Below are positions 35,483-45,068 of a stretch of 64,000 nucleotides of DNA, piece by piece. The stretch's first letter is position 1. Each line of letters starts with the position of its first letter. The position numbers and the translations under genes were made by a program. This DNA is from Caulifigura coniformis. Its GTDB lineage: Bacteria > Planctomycetota > Planctomycetia > Planctomycetales > Planctomycetaceae. The stretch spans positions 6,088,314 through 6,152,313 of the forward strand of contig NZ_CP036271.1 of assembly GCF_007745175.1 (NCBI RefSeq), given 5' to 3'. The notes beneath the pieces were generated by a model that saw only the letters and a program-made list of their open reading frames with translations, searched no databases and was not told where the DNA came from.

Positions 35483-37069
35483 TCACGGCTTCCCGGGATC
35501 AAACCAGGCGTTGCGGACCTGTCCTCTGAACTGGCCACGTGGCCCGTCGCCGAGCTTGAGTTCCAGTCCCCCGGTCTTGAGGCCGAGGGGCGGCGCGTCG
35601 GACTCGGCGACTTTGCGTCCGTCGACGAAGATCCGGAGTCGACCGGATTTCCGCTGCGCAACGACGTCATGCCAGCCGGGGCCAAGTTCCCGGTCGTCGG
35701 TGACAAGATGGCCGGCCGACATCGACCAGACGTTTCCGGAGGGGAGGGTGGTCGAGAAGAGCCGGCCCTGAAACGTGGCCATCGTCCAGACGCGGCGGAA
35801 GCGGACGTCAGGCGTCTGGTCAATCTGCTTCAGAAGCGTCCAGTCGGTTGCCCCGGCATACCGGTAGACCTGTCCGCCGGGGAGCGTGCCTGCGTAGAAG
35901 CTGCCATTGTGAATGAGCATGGCCATGACTTCCTGCTCGTTGCCGAGGCGGCCGCAATCGGTCCATCGGTTTCCGTCGTCCAGCCGATAGACCTTGCCGG
36001 CGGGCCAGGTGCTGACGTGGAGAGCATTCTGATACGTGACGAACGAATAGGTCTGGGTAATGTCGGCGGCCACGAGTCCCAGGTCGGTCCAGGAGGTCCC
36101 ATCGAACCGATAGACCGCGCCAGAGTCGTAGCTTCCCGCATAGAGAGCACCGTCATGGACGACCATCGACTCGACGCGACGAGAGTCGGGTGTGAGGATG
36201 GGAGTCCAGTCCGTCCCGCCGTCATACCGGAAGAATCCGGCCGGCTTGTAGAGCGATGACGCGTAGAGCTTCCCGCCGTAGGTGACGAAGCCTGCAATGG
36301 CTTCCGTCGGCGCGAGGTCGCCGACCAGTTCCCAATCGTCGTCGTCGGTGAGACGAAAGACCTTGCCGCCAAATGCGGGATTCTGCGACTCAGCGAGGCT
36401 CGATCCGGCGAGGCGATACTTCCCGGTCCCGGCGTACAGTGATCCATTGAACGCCGCGAGAGCGGTGACGGAATTCGATCCATCGAGTGGTTTCAGCGCC
36501 TGCCAGCGCCCTGGCCCCAGGTAGCGATAGACCTTCCCGACCGAATCGTCCCCCACTTCGCAGGTTCCGACGTAGAGCTGTCCCCCGTGGACTGCGATGG
36601 AGAACCCGAGGATCGCAGATCCCGGACGGCCTTCGTTCTTCCACTCGGGTTCGGTTCCGGCATCGATGCCGAACTGCAACTGCCGCCAGTTGGGCTGGCT
36701 GGTCGTCACGCCCGTGTTGTTTCGCAGTCCCAGAGTGAAGCCGTGGCGCGTCCGGGCATCCCACAAGCTGACGAGATCCCCCAGATCGTGCGTGCCGGTC
36801 GACTCGGTTTCAAACGACAGTCCCACTGCGAAATCGGCCTGGCCCAGGTCGTCCCTGATGGTCACCGGGGCGATCGTCTGCCTGCCATCGAGACTGCGGG
36901 CTTCATTGCCGACCAGACGAATCGCTTGGGACGAGGGAACAGGAATGTCGTCGGCCGCGTTGGCCGGGAATGACCCGGCCGACAACGCGAGCGCGCCACA
37001 GAGCGGAACGACTTTTCGCAATCCTGACTGGATCACGGACCTCAGCAGATCTCCCACGGACTCGAGCAT
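35483..37069 (-). CDS. Secreted beta-propeller-like protein of unknown function
   Basis: 528 residues from ATG 37069 (GGAG at 7-nt spacing). The signal peptide ends near SAGSFPANAADD. About residues 150-440 contain at least six repeats of the type LYAGT…GxVYRYxG…W, each ~45 residues, consistent with a propeller (e.g. GGQLYVGTCE, GSLYAGTGKY, GALYAGSYDS, GSFYAGTLPG). The flanks (FAVGLSFETE… and GWHDVVAQRKSGRLRIFVDG) look like a LamG/concanavalin-type jelly roll interrupted by the propeller. No enzyme motif. Probably extracytoplasmic carbohydrate or protein binding. Confidence 0.7.
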   Translation of the reverse strand: MLESVGDLLRSVIQSGLRKVVPLCGALALSAGSFPANAADDIPVPSSQAIRLVGNEARSLDGRQTIAPVTIRDDLGQADFAVGLSFETESTGTHDLGDLVSLWDARTRHGFTLGLRNNTGVTTSQPNWRQLQFGIDAGTEPEWKNEGRPGSAILGFSIAVHGGQLYVGTCEVGDDSVGKVYRYLGPGRWQALKPLDGSNSVTALAAFNGSLYAGTGKYRLAGSSLAESQNPAFGGKVFRLTDDDDWELVGDLAPTEAIAGFVTYGGKLYASSLYKPAGFFRYDGGTDWTPILTPDSRRVESMVVHDGALYAGSYDSGAVYRFDGTSWTDLGLVAADITQTYSFVTYQNALHVSTWPAGKVYRLDDGNRWTDCGRLGNEQEVMAMLIHNGSFYAGTLPGGQVYRYAGATDWTLLKQIDQTPDVRFRRVWTMATFQGRLFSTTLPSGNVWSMSAGHLVTDDRELGPGWHDVVAQRKSGRLRIFVDGRKVAESDAPPLGLKTGGLELKLGDGPRGQFRGQVRNAWFDPGKP

Positions 37070-37534
37070 CACGTTCTCCGACAGTCGACACATCTGACGC
37101 GCGCGGGGTCAGTTGTAGTTGACCCGGACCGCAGGTGGGAATCTGCAGGAGCGAATTCGCGACCTGATTGCCGACGAAGTGAAGGAGGCCGTTGAGAGCG
37201 CAGCGAAGCCGTGTTGACGGACTGCCGGACCCGGAAGTGTTTCGGGAGGCTTGAGTTCCGGAGAGTAAGGGGCCCCTCGTCGTTCCAGCGAAACCGGCGG
37301 CGACCACCAGTGCAATGGATTCCCCGGACGGCTGATGGGGACCAGCATGAATCCGGGCCCCAGTGGATGACCGAAGCCGGCGATCCTGCGGATCGCCGGC
37401 TTCGATGATGGGACGACGACGTTCTCGCAACGTCGTCCAACGCCGCAGTCGCGACGTGCATGACCACGTGATGAACGACGGCCTCAGCTGGTCGCGACCC
37501 GCCGGCCGAGGCGTTCTTCACAAGGCGCGACGCC
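37070..37534. other. Intergenic region with strong hairpin
   Basis: No gene supported. It contains the 14-bp stem hairpin at 37373-37403 and otherwise nothing recognisable. Confidence 0.5.
37373..37403 (-). terminator. 14-bp perfect stem-loop 3' of the P-II genes
   Basis: GAAGCCGGCGATCC (37373-37386), TGC loop, GGATCGCCGGCTTC (37390-37403): a perfect 14-bp stem with a 3-nt loop. It sits about 130 bp downstream of the second P-II gene on the minus strand. It probably ends the amtB-glnK transcript; a REP-like repeat is the alternative. No T-run. Confidence 0.5.
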
Positions 37535-38336
<802 letters not shown>

Positions 38337-38837
38337 TCAGCGGTCTGGATGTTCGGGATCCGTTTCCCGCTCGAGTTCGACCTCATCGATTTCGCCAAAC
38401 TGGCGAAGCTTTTTGAGGAGTGTGTTGCGATTAATTCCCAGTCTGGCCGCGGCGCGGCTTTTGACGCGGTCGCATTTCTTGTAGATGTCGGTGATGAGCT
38501 GACGTTCGACGCGGCCGACAATCTGCTCGAGCATATTGTGGGCCAGCGGTCCGGCGTCGCGAAGTTCCTGTTCGATGGCCGCCTCGAGCTGCGACGGGGA
38601 GTCCTGCATCCCGAGGTCCCGGTTCGAGGATTTCGCCTCATCGCCGAGGACGGTCAGCAGGATTCGTCCGGCCTGCTCATCAGACACAACGACTTCGATT
38701 CGCGTCTCCCCTTTTTCCAGTGACGGGAACGCGGTGTCCGCGGTCAAAGTCACCGGGCCGGCGTCTCCACGACGGGCGGCCACCTCGGATTGTCCGTCGT
38801 CCTGGAACGGGATGACGATGGCAATAACTCGCTTCAT
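38337..38837 (-). CDS. Fis-type HTH regulator with P-II-like N-terminal segments
   Basis: 166 residues. The C-terminal part (about 102-149) is a Fis-type domain: RVERQLITDIYKKC, then SRAAARLGINRNTLLKKLRQ, very like the DNA-binding end of E. coli Fis and of NtrC-type regulators. The N-terminus (MKRVIAIVIPF, residues 1-11) and residues 46-68 (RIEVVVSDEQAGRILLTVLG) resemble the first strand and the beta3-alpha2 segment of P-II ([29 protein letters not shown]) encoded next door. The T-loop and the GDGKIF segment are missing. It lies between amtB and the two P-II genes and probably regulates this nitrogen cluster. Confidence 0.75.
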   Translation of the reverse strand: MKRVIAIVIPFQDDGQSEVAARRGDAGPVTLTADTAFPSLEKGETRIEVVVSDEQAGRILLTVLGDEAKSSNRDLGMQDSPSQLEAAIEQELRDAGPLAHNMLEQIVGRVERQLITDIYKKCDRVKSRAAARLGINRNTLLKKLRQFGEIDEVELERETDPEHPDR

Positions 38838-39025
38838 GCCGTGATCGACCGAAAGATCCGCGGAGTGGAAAACGCTGGTCGGAATCGTCCGGCGCCTGGC
38901 AGCAATTTGGCGTCGGGACGATCGAGGGGCGCCACCGAGTCGATGACGCCTTCAATCGAGCAGTGGGATCGCGACCGCCAGACGCCGACGGGAGACGTGC
39001 GGCGTCCGGCAGTTGCGCCCTGGAG

Positions 39026-40417
39026 TTACTTCGGATCGAGGCCGTAAGCCATCTGGCCGTGTTCGACCATATCGAGGCCTTCGATTTCTTCTTCCGGCGG
39101 GACGCGGAGAAGTCCAATGGCCTTCAGGAACAAGAAGACGATCATCATGGTGACGAAGGCCCAGACTGTGCAGGCCAGCGTTCCCTTGATCTGGACCATC
39201 AGGTCCTTGCCTTCACCAAAGATGCCGGTGGCGATTCCGCCCCAGACACCGCAGACGCCGTGCACCGGGAAGGCGCCGACCGGGTCGTCGATCTTGAACT
39301 TGTCGAGAGCGACGACTGCGAGGAGGCAAAGGACGCCGGCGACGGCGCCGATGATCAGTGCTTCCTGGTTGGTGATCACATCGGCGTTGGCGGTCACGCC
39401 GACGAGTCCGGCGAGGATTCCGTTGAGTGCGAGTGTGAGATCAGGCTTCTTGAACATGACCCAGCTGAGAAGCATTCCAGAGAGGCCACCGGCGCAGGCG
39501 CCGAGGGTGGTGTTCACCGCGACCGTCATGACGAGTCCGGTGTTGGCCGCTCCCGAGAAGGCGAGGACGCTCCCCGGGTTGAACCCGTACCAGCCGATCA
39601 TGAGGATGAACACACCGAGGCAGGCGTAGGCGAGGTTATGGCCGGGCCAGGGGACCGACTTGCCTTCGGCGTTGTAACGGCCGAGCCTGGGGCCGAGGAC
39701 CATGGCGCCTGCAAGACCGGCAAATCCACCGACTGCGTGGACGAGGATCGATCCGGCGAAGTCGTGGAAGCCGGCTTCGGCGAGCCATCCGCCGCCCCAT
39801 TTCCACATGCCGCTGATGGGGTAAACGAGCGCAGTGATGATGCAGGTGTAGATCAGGTAGCCGATGAACTTCATGCGTCCGGCGACAGCGCCGGAGACGA
39901 TGGTGGCGGTGGTGGCGCAGAACGCGGCCTGGAACAGGAAGTCGGCCTGGGGATGCAGCTTGCGCAGGGCGCCGCTGGCGAAGCCGCCGTGAATATCTTC
40001 GGCAGTCACTTCCGCGGCGAAGTTGGGCTGTGCATAGCCGAAGTACTTCCCGGCGTAGTCGCCGCCGGGATACATGAGGGCATAGCCGATGAAGAAGTAG
40101 AGAAGCACGCCGACGCAGAAATCGATCGTGTTCTTGAAGAGGATGTTGACGGTGTTCTTGGCGGAGTTGAGTCCGGATTCCACGAGGGCGAAGCCGGCCT
40201 GCATGAAGATGACGAGGACCGCGCAGAGGAACAGCAGGAGGTTGTCGACCGAATAGGCCAGCGTTTCGTTATCGGGGATGTCGAAGGTCGGGGCCGGCGT
40301 CTCTGCGGCAGGCGCTGCCGCGGCGGCGGCATCCTGTGCCCAGGCGGTCGAAGTATGTCCGATGGCGACAGACCCGATCGCCGCCAAGCAAAGCCCCATG
40401 AGAACCCAACGCTTCAT
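39026..40417 (-). CDS. amtB: Ammonium transporter with signal peptide
   Basis: 463 residues from ATG 40417 (GAGGG upstream). The signal peptide MKRWVLMGLCLAAIGSVAIG is followed by an Ala-rich stretch, then eleven predicted TM helices. The pore twin histidines are visible in DFAGSILVHAVGG (about 226) and FPVHGVCGVWGG (about 388), and AGFALVESGLNSAKNTVNI is the Amt signature. The C-terminal tail (EEEIEGLDMVEHGQMAYG) is the P-II-responsive region. It is the first gene of a minus-strand cluster with a Fis-type gene and two P-II genes, the standard amtB-glnK linkage with an extra regulator. Confidence 0.97.
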   Translation of the reverse strand: MKRWVLMGLCLAAIGSVAIGHTSTAWAQDAAAAAAPAAETPAPTFDIPDNETLAYSVDNLLLFLCAVLVIFMQAGFALVESGLNSAKNTVNILFKNTIDFCVGVLLYFFIGYALMYPGGDYAGKYFGYAQPNFAAEVTAEDIHGGFASGALRKLHPQADFLFQAAFCATTATIVSGAVAGRMKFIGYLIYTCIITALVYPISGMWKWGGGWLAEAGFHDFAGSILVHAVGGFAGLAGAMVLGPRLGRYNAEGKSVPWPGHNLAYACLGVFILMIGWYGFNPGSVLAFSGAANTGLVMTVAVNTTLGACAGGLSGMLLSWVMFKKPDLTLALNGILAGLVGVTANADVITNQEALIIGAVAGVLCLLAVVALDKFKIDDPVGAFPVHGVCGVWGGIATGIFGEGKDLMVQIKGTLACTVWAFVTMMIVFLFLKAIGLLRVPPEEEIEGLDMVEHGQMAYGLDPK

Positions 40418-40844
40418 GATGAATGTCCCTCTCTGGTGAACGAAAGTCATCAACTGAGAATTCGAAGTCGCGCGACGCTCGCGGACAGAGTGTTTCCAAC
40501 CGTGGAGGGAGAATGGGCCGACGATCCATCGACGAACCCGTCAGGCAACGACGACATCCGTGTGGCGAGAGATGCCGCCGGGAGGGGTGGCGTCGCGCGC
40601 AGGGAGGTCGCAGAAGCTGCAGAAAGAGCTGAAGAACCCCGGCCTTGAAGTCAGGCGAGGAAGAGCATGCTTGCCTTGCAAGCTGGCAGTCCGCTGAAGC
40701 ACGCCTCGAAGACGCCCCTCAGTTGACCACCTCGATCCCTTTGCTGTCGATGCCGTCGCACGGATGAGCGGCCGCGCGGCGTAGATGTTCAGATGCGCGA
40801 CATGCTAGCGGCGCGGGCGTCGATCGCCTAAGAATCTCTTTGAT
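40418..40844. other. Divergent intergenic region amtB / lysR-type gene
   Basis: 427 bp without a gene. A perfect short inverted repeat GCTTGC-ctt-GCAAGC lies at 40669-40683. No sigma54 (-24/-12) pair was found upstream of amtB on reading. It probably carries promoters for both flanking genes. Confidence 0.4.
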
Positions 40845-41795
40845 ATGCGATCCATAACCAAAAGTGATCCGTTCCGCCTTCTGCGGCAGGTGAACCTCAA
40901 TCACCTGCTGTATTTCTGGGCGGTGGGGCAAACCGGCAGCGTCACGGCCGCAGCGGCGCGGCTGGGCATTTCTCAGCCAGGCGTCACCAAGCAGTTGAGG
41001 CTGCTTGAACACCGTCTTGGGGCGCGCCTGTTCGAACGGGAAGCGCGGGGTGTCCGGCTGACGGAGCACGGCCTGGTCGCGATGCGGTACGCGGAGGAGG
41101 TGATCGGCGTCTGCACGGAACTTGTTCGCAATGTCCCATTGCAGGGTGCAAAGACGCAGCGGCCGATCACCGCGGGGACCGCAGACGGAGTGCCGAAGAT
41201 CGTGATCCGGGCGCTGCTCCAGCCGTTGATGGCCGGGCCGGACTCACCGCGGGTGGTGTGCAAGGAGTGGCGAATTGACCACCTGCTGAGCGAGTTGTCG
41301 CTGCACCGCCTGGACTTGGTGATCAGCGATTCGCCGCTGCCCGAGTCGGGTCAACACTCGCTCAGCAGCTTCACGGCGATGTCTTCTCCGGTGGATCTCT
41401 ACGCGGCGCCGCGGGTGGCGCGGAAGTTCAAGAAGGGCTTTCCGGGTTCGCTGGCCAACGCGCCGATGCTGATGCCGGCCGAAGGGACGTCGCCGAGGGC
41501 CGCGCTGGACCGCTGGTTTGCCCTGCACCGGACGCGTCCACGAATTGCTGCCGAGGCCGAGGATCGTTCGCTCCTGCATCATTTTGCGGAGTCGGAACTG
41601 GGAATCGTGCCGGTCGCGTCCATCACCGCCGCGGACGTCATGCGGCAATTCGGCCTGGTTCGAATCGGGAGTCTGCCGAACGTCCGTGAGGAGTACTACC
41701 TCATTACGGTCGCCCGGCAGAACGAGCATCCCGCCCTGTCGAAGCTGCGAAAGGATCTGGCCGAGTCCGCGCTTCGGCGACGTTCCCGGCGTTGA
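40845..41795 (+). CDS. LysR-family regulator, NhaR-like
   Basis: 316 residues. The N-terminal HTH (about 17-75) is LNHLLYFWAVGQTGSVTAAA, LGISQPGVTKQLRLLEHRLG, RLFEREARGVRLTEHG; the 'LNxxLYFW' opening is that of NhaR-like members. The rest is a periplasmic-binding-protein-like effector domain. NhaR controls the sodium/proton antiporter gene in E. coli, but no nhaA is visible here, so the target is unknown. It faces a 427-bp gap divergent from amtB and ends 39 bp from the convergent RND pump gene. Confidence 0.88.
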   Translation: MRSITKSDPFRLLRQVNLNHLLYFWAVGQTGSVTAAAARLGISQPGVTKQLRLLEHRLGARLFEREARGVRLTEHGLVAMRYAEEVIGVCTELVRNVPLQGAKTQRPITAGTADGVPKIVIRALLQPLMAGPDSPRVVCKEWRIDHLLSELSLHRLDLVISDSPLPESGQHSLSSFTAMSSPVDLYAAPRVARKFKKGFPGSLANAPMLMPAEGTSPRAALDRWFALHRTRPRIAAEAEDRSLLHHFAESELGIVPVASITAADVMRQFGLVRIGSLPNVREEYYLITVARQNEHPALSKLRKDLAESALRRRSRR

Positions 41796-41834
41796 GGCCT
41801 CCGGCTTGGTCCCCGGCAATGGGCCCGGAGATCG

Positions 41835-44800
41835 TCAATAGACAGCCGGCTCGTGCTCTGGGGCTTTCGATTCGAGCGTCGCCGGATGGTGCGAGGAGGG
41901 GCGGGGCGCGAGTGCTTCCTGCCGAGTTTTCCAGAAGAACGCGGATGCCTTTCTCAGGACGACATAGAACGCTGGCGTCAGGAACAGGCCGAAGATCGTC
42001 ACTCCGAGCATGCCGCTGAAGACCGTTGTTCCGAGGACCTGCCGCATCTCAAAGCCGGGGCCCACGGCCCGTGCGAGCGGGACGACGCCGAGAATGAAGG
42101 CGAAGGAGGTCATGATGATGGGCCGCAGTCTCATCCGGCAGGCTTCCACGGCCGCCTGGAAACTTGTGAGCCCTTCCTTCTCCTGCTGCTTGGCGAACTC
42201 GACGATCAACACCGCGTTCTTGGCTGCGAGGCCAATCAGCACGACGAAGCTGATCTGGGTGATGAGGTTGTTGTCCATGCCCCGCAACCAGACGCCTCCG
42301 AGCGCAAAGGGGAGGCAGATCGGGGCAATCAGGATGATCGCGAGGGGAAGCGACCAGCTTTCATATTCCGCGGAATGGACGAGGAACACGAACAGCACAC
42401 ACAGCGGGAAGATGTACAGGGCGGTGTTTCCGGCGAGCTGTTCCTGAAACGCGATGTCGGTCCATTCGATGGTCATGCCCTGGGGCAGCACCGTCGCGGC
42501 GAGGCGCTCGATCGTCCGGATCGCCTGGCCCGAGCTGTAGCCCGGCGCCGTATCCCCCTGAACTTCCGAGGAGGGGTACATGTTGTAGCGCACGACGCGG
42601 TCGGGGCCGGTTTCCCAGCGGACATCGACCACAGACCCCAGCGGGACCATTTCGCCGGTGGACGTCCGTGTTTTCAGTTCCGTGATGTCATCTGCCGCGT
42701 CGCGGAAGGAGGCCTCCGCTTGCGCCCGGACCTGGAACGTCCGGCCGTAGAGATTGAAGTCGTTGACGTATGAGGATCCGAGGTTGGCCTGCAGGGCGTC
42801 GAAGACGTTCGTCAGCGGCACGTTCAGCATCTGAGCTTTCACACGGTCGACGTCGGCGAACAGCTGCGGAGTCGAGGCTCCATAGATGGTGAAGACTCCC
42901 GCCAGGGCGGGCTCCTTCTGGGCCGCAGCGATCAGCTCCTGTGTGGCCTGCTGCAGGGCCTGGGCGCCGTGGCCCGCCCGATCCTGGATCACGAACTTGT
43001 ATCCGCCGGAGTTCCCGAGGCCCTGAACGGGTGGAGCAGGGATGACGAAGATGTTGGCGTCGGGGATCTCCATGAGGGCCTGCTGGATCGCGTCCAGTTC
43101 GTTCAGGATGTTGGGCTGGTCGTTCGGGTTCTTCCGTTCATCGGGCAATGGAGGGCCAAAGAAGACGACCGCGGCGGCGGGATTGGCCGAGCGTGCGGCT
43201 CCGGAGAACCCAACGAACTCCACCGTGTGGCCGACGACAGGGTTTTTCCGGATGATCTCGCTGACCCGGCGGACGACGGCATCAGTCCGCTCGAGCGAGG
43301 CCCCATCAGGGAGCTGGATGACGGTAATCAGGTAGCCTTTGTCCTGCCGCGGAATGAACCCGCTGGGCACCGTCTGAAAGCCGACGCCGGTCAGGCCGAT
43401 GAGGAACGCGTAGAGCAGCAAGGGCAACGCCAGCCGGCGCAGAAGCCAGCCTACGCTGCGCGCGTATCCGTTGCTGACGCGGTCGAAGAAGCGGTTGAAG
43501 CCGCGGAAGAACCAGCCGAACAGGAAATCCCAGGCACGCCCGAACCAGTCTTTGGGAGCCCCTTTGGGCTGCAACAGGATGGCGCATAGCGCGGGACTCA
43601 AGGTGAGGGAGACCATGGCCGACAACAGTGTGGACACGGCGATCGTCAGCGCGAACTGTCGGTAGAACTGCCCGCTGATTCCGGAAATGAAGGCCGTGGG
43701 AACGAAGACCGCGGACAAGCCGACCGCGATGGCGATGACGGCGGCCGTCACTTCATCCATCGCCTTGTGGGCGGCCTGACGTGGCGAGAGCCCGGCATGG
43801 ATGTGACGCTCGACGTTTTCGACCACGACGATCGCATCGTCGACGACAATTCCGATGGCGAGGACGAGTCCGAACAGCGACAGCATGTTCAGCGAGAAGC
43901 CAAAGGCCGCCATGGCGGCGAACGTCCCGACAAGCGAAACGGGGATTGCGATCAATGGAATGAGCGTGGCCCGCCAGTTCTGCAGGAACACGAGCACCAC
44001 GATGACTACGAGGATCGCCGCCTCGTAGAGCGTGTGAATGACGGAGTCGATCGATTCACGGACGAACACCGTCGGGTTGTAGGCGATCCGGTAGGTGAGT
44101 CCCTCGGGGAAGCTTTTTGAGAGGCGTTCGATCGTCTTCTGGAGTTCTGCGGCGGTGGCGAGCGCGTTGGAACCGGGCAACTGGAAGATGGCCATGCCGA
44201 CGCCGACTTCGCCGTCGACATAGCTGTTGATCGAATAGTCGCGTGCCCCCAGCTCGATGCGGGCCACATCGCTGACACGCACGGTTCGTCCGTCGTCGCC
44301 CGTCTTGACGACCATTTCGGCGAATTGCCCGGGCTCGATCAGCCGTCCCAGGGTCTTGACGGTCAACTGAAAATCGCCGACGCCAGTCTGGGGGGGCTGA
44401 CCGATGACGCCGCTGGCGACCTGCAGGTTCTGCGACTGCATGGCCTGCACGACGTCGGCCGGCGTCAACGACAGATGGGAGAGTTTTTCCGGATCGAGCC
44501 AGACCCGCATGCTGTATTCGCGGAGCCCTGGCGACGTGATGCTTCCGACGCCTTCCACGCGCGACAGCGCATCACGGACCTGGATCAGTGCGTAGTTGCT
44601 GAGATACAGCTGGTCGTAGCGTTTATCCGGCGAGACCAGGTGGATGACCATCAGGATGTCGGGGGACGACTTCAGCGTCGTGACGCCGAGACGCCGGACC
44701 TCTTCCGGCAACCGCGATTCGGCCGTCGCAACGCGGTTCTGAACGAGGACCTGGGCGTCGTCGAGATTCGTTCCCAGCTTGAAGGTGACGGTCAGTTCCA

Positions 44801-45068
44801 TCTGGCCGTCGGTCGTGCTCTGCGACGACATGTAGAGCATGTTTTCGACGCCGTTGACTTCCTGCTCGATCGGCGTGGCGACGGTGTCCGCGATCACTTC
44901 GGGCGACGCGCCGGGATAGCTGGCGCGGACCACCACGGTGGGGGGGACGATGTCGGGATATTGTGCGGCCGGCAGAGCCAGGTAGGAGATGGCGCCGAAG
45001 ATAGTCAGAACGATCGAGATGACCGTCGCGAAGATCGGCCGGTCGATAAAGAAATGGGCAACCTTCAT
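41835..45068 (-). CDS. RND efflux pump, HAE1 (AcrB-like) family
   Basis: 1,077 residues from ATG 45068, which overlaps the adaptor stop (ATGA). The N-terminus MKVAHFFIDRPIFATVISIV with LPAAQYPDIVPPTV is typical of AcrB-like HAE1 pumps. GIVVDDAIVVVENVERH (about 409) carries the TM4 Asp-Asp proton-relay pair. FxxSVEFVGFSGAA-type porter-domain segments and twelve TM helices fit the full family length. It exports hydrophobic drugs or solvents by proton antiport. No TolC-type gene is adjacent; the outer channel must come from elsewhere. Confidence 0.95.
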   Translation of the reverse strand: MKVAHFFIDRPIFATVISIVLTIFGAISYLALPAAQYPDIVPPTVVVRASYPGASPEVIADTVATPIEQEVNGVENMLYMSSQSTTDGQMELTVTFKLGTNLDDAQVLVQNRVATAESRLPEEVRRLGVTTLKSSPDILMVIHLVSPDKRYDQLYLSNYALIQVRDALSRVEGVGSITSPGLREYSMRVWLDPEKLSHLSLTPADVVQAMQSQNLQVASGVIGQPPQTGVGDFQLTVKTLGRLIEPGQFAEMVVKTGDDGRTVRVSDVARIELGARDYSINSYVDGEVGVGMAIFQLPGSNALATAAELQKTIERLSKSFPEGLTYRIAYNPTVFVRESIDSVIHTLYEAAILVVIVVLVFLQNWRATLIPLIAIPVSLVGTFAAMAAFGFSLNMLSLFGLVLAIGIVVDDAIVVVENVERHIHAGLSPRQAAHKAMDEVTAAVIAIAVGLSAVFVPTAFISGISGQFYRQFALTIAVSTLLSAMVSLTLSPALCAILLQPKGAPKDWFGRAWDFLFGWFFRGFNRFFDRVSNGYARSVGWLLRRLALPLLLYAFLIGLTGVGFQTVPSGFIPRQDKGYLITVIQLPDGASLERTDAVVRRVSEIIRKNPVVGHTVEFVGFSGAARSANPAAAVVFFGPPLPDERKNPNDQPNILNELDAIQQALMEIPDANIFVIPAPPVQGLGNSGGYKFVIQDRAGHGAQALQQATQELIAAAQKEPALAGVFTIYGASTPQLFADVDRVKAQMLNVPLTNVFDALQANLGSSYVNDFNLYGRTFQVRAQAEASFRDAADDITELKTRTSTGEMVPLGSVVDVRWETGPDRVVRYNMYPSSEVQGDTAPGYSSGQAIRTIERLAATVLPQGMTIEWTDIAFQEQLAGNTALYIFPLCVLFVFLVHSAEYESWSLPLAIILIAPICLPFALGGVWLRGMDNNLITQISFVVLIGLAAKNAVLIVEFAKQQEKEGLTSFQAAVEACRMRLRPIIMTSFAFILGVVPLARAVGPGFEMRQVLGTTVFSGMLGVTIFGLFLTPAFYVVLRKASAFFWKTRQEALAPRPSSHHPATLESKAPEHEPAVY

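Noticed and set aside
40418-40844. Sigma54 promoter for amtB
   Set aside because: A -24/-12 TGGCAC…TTGC pair was looked for on the minus strand and not found.
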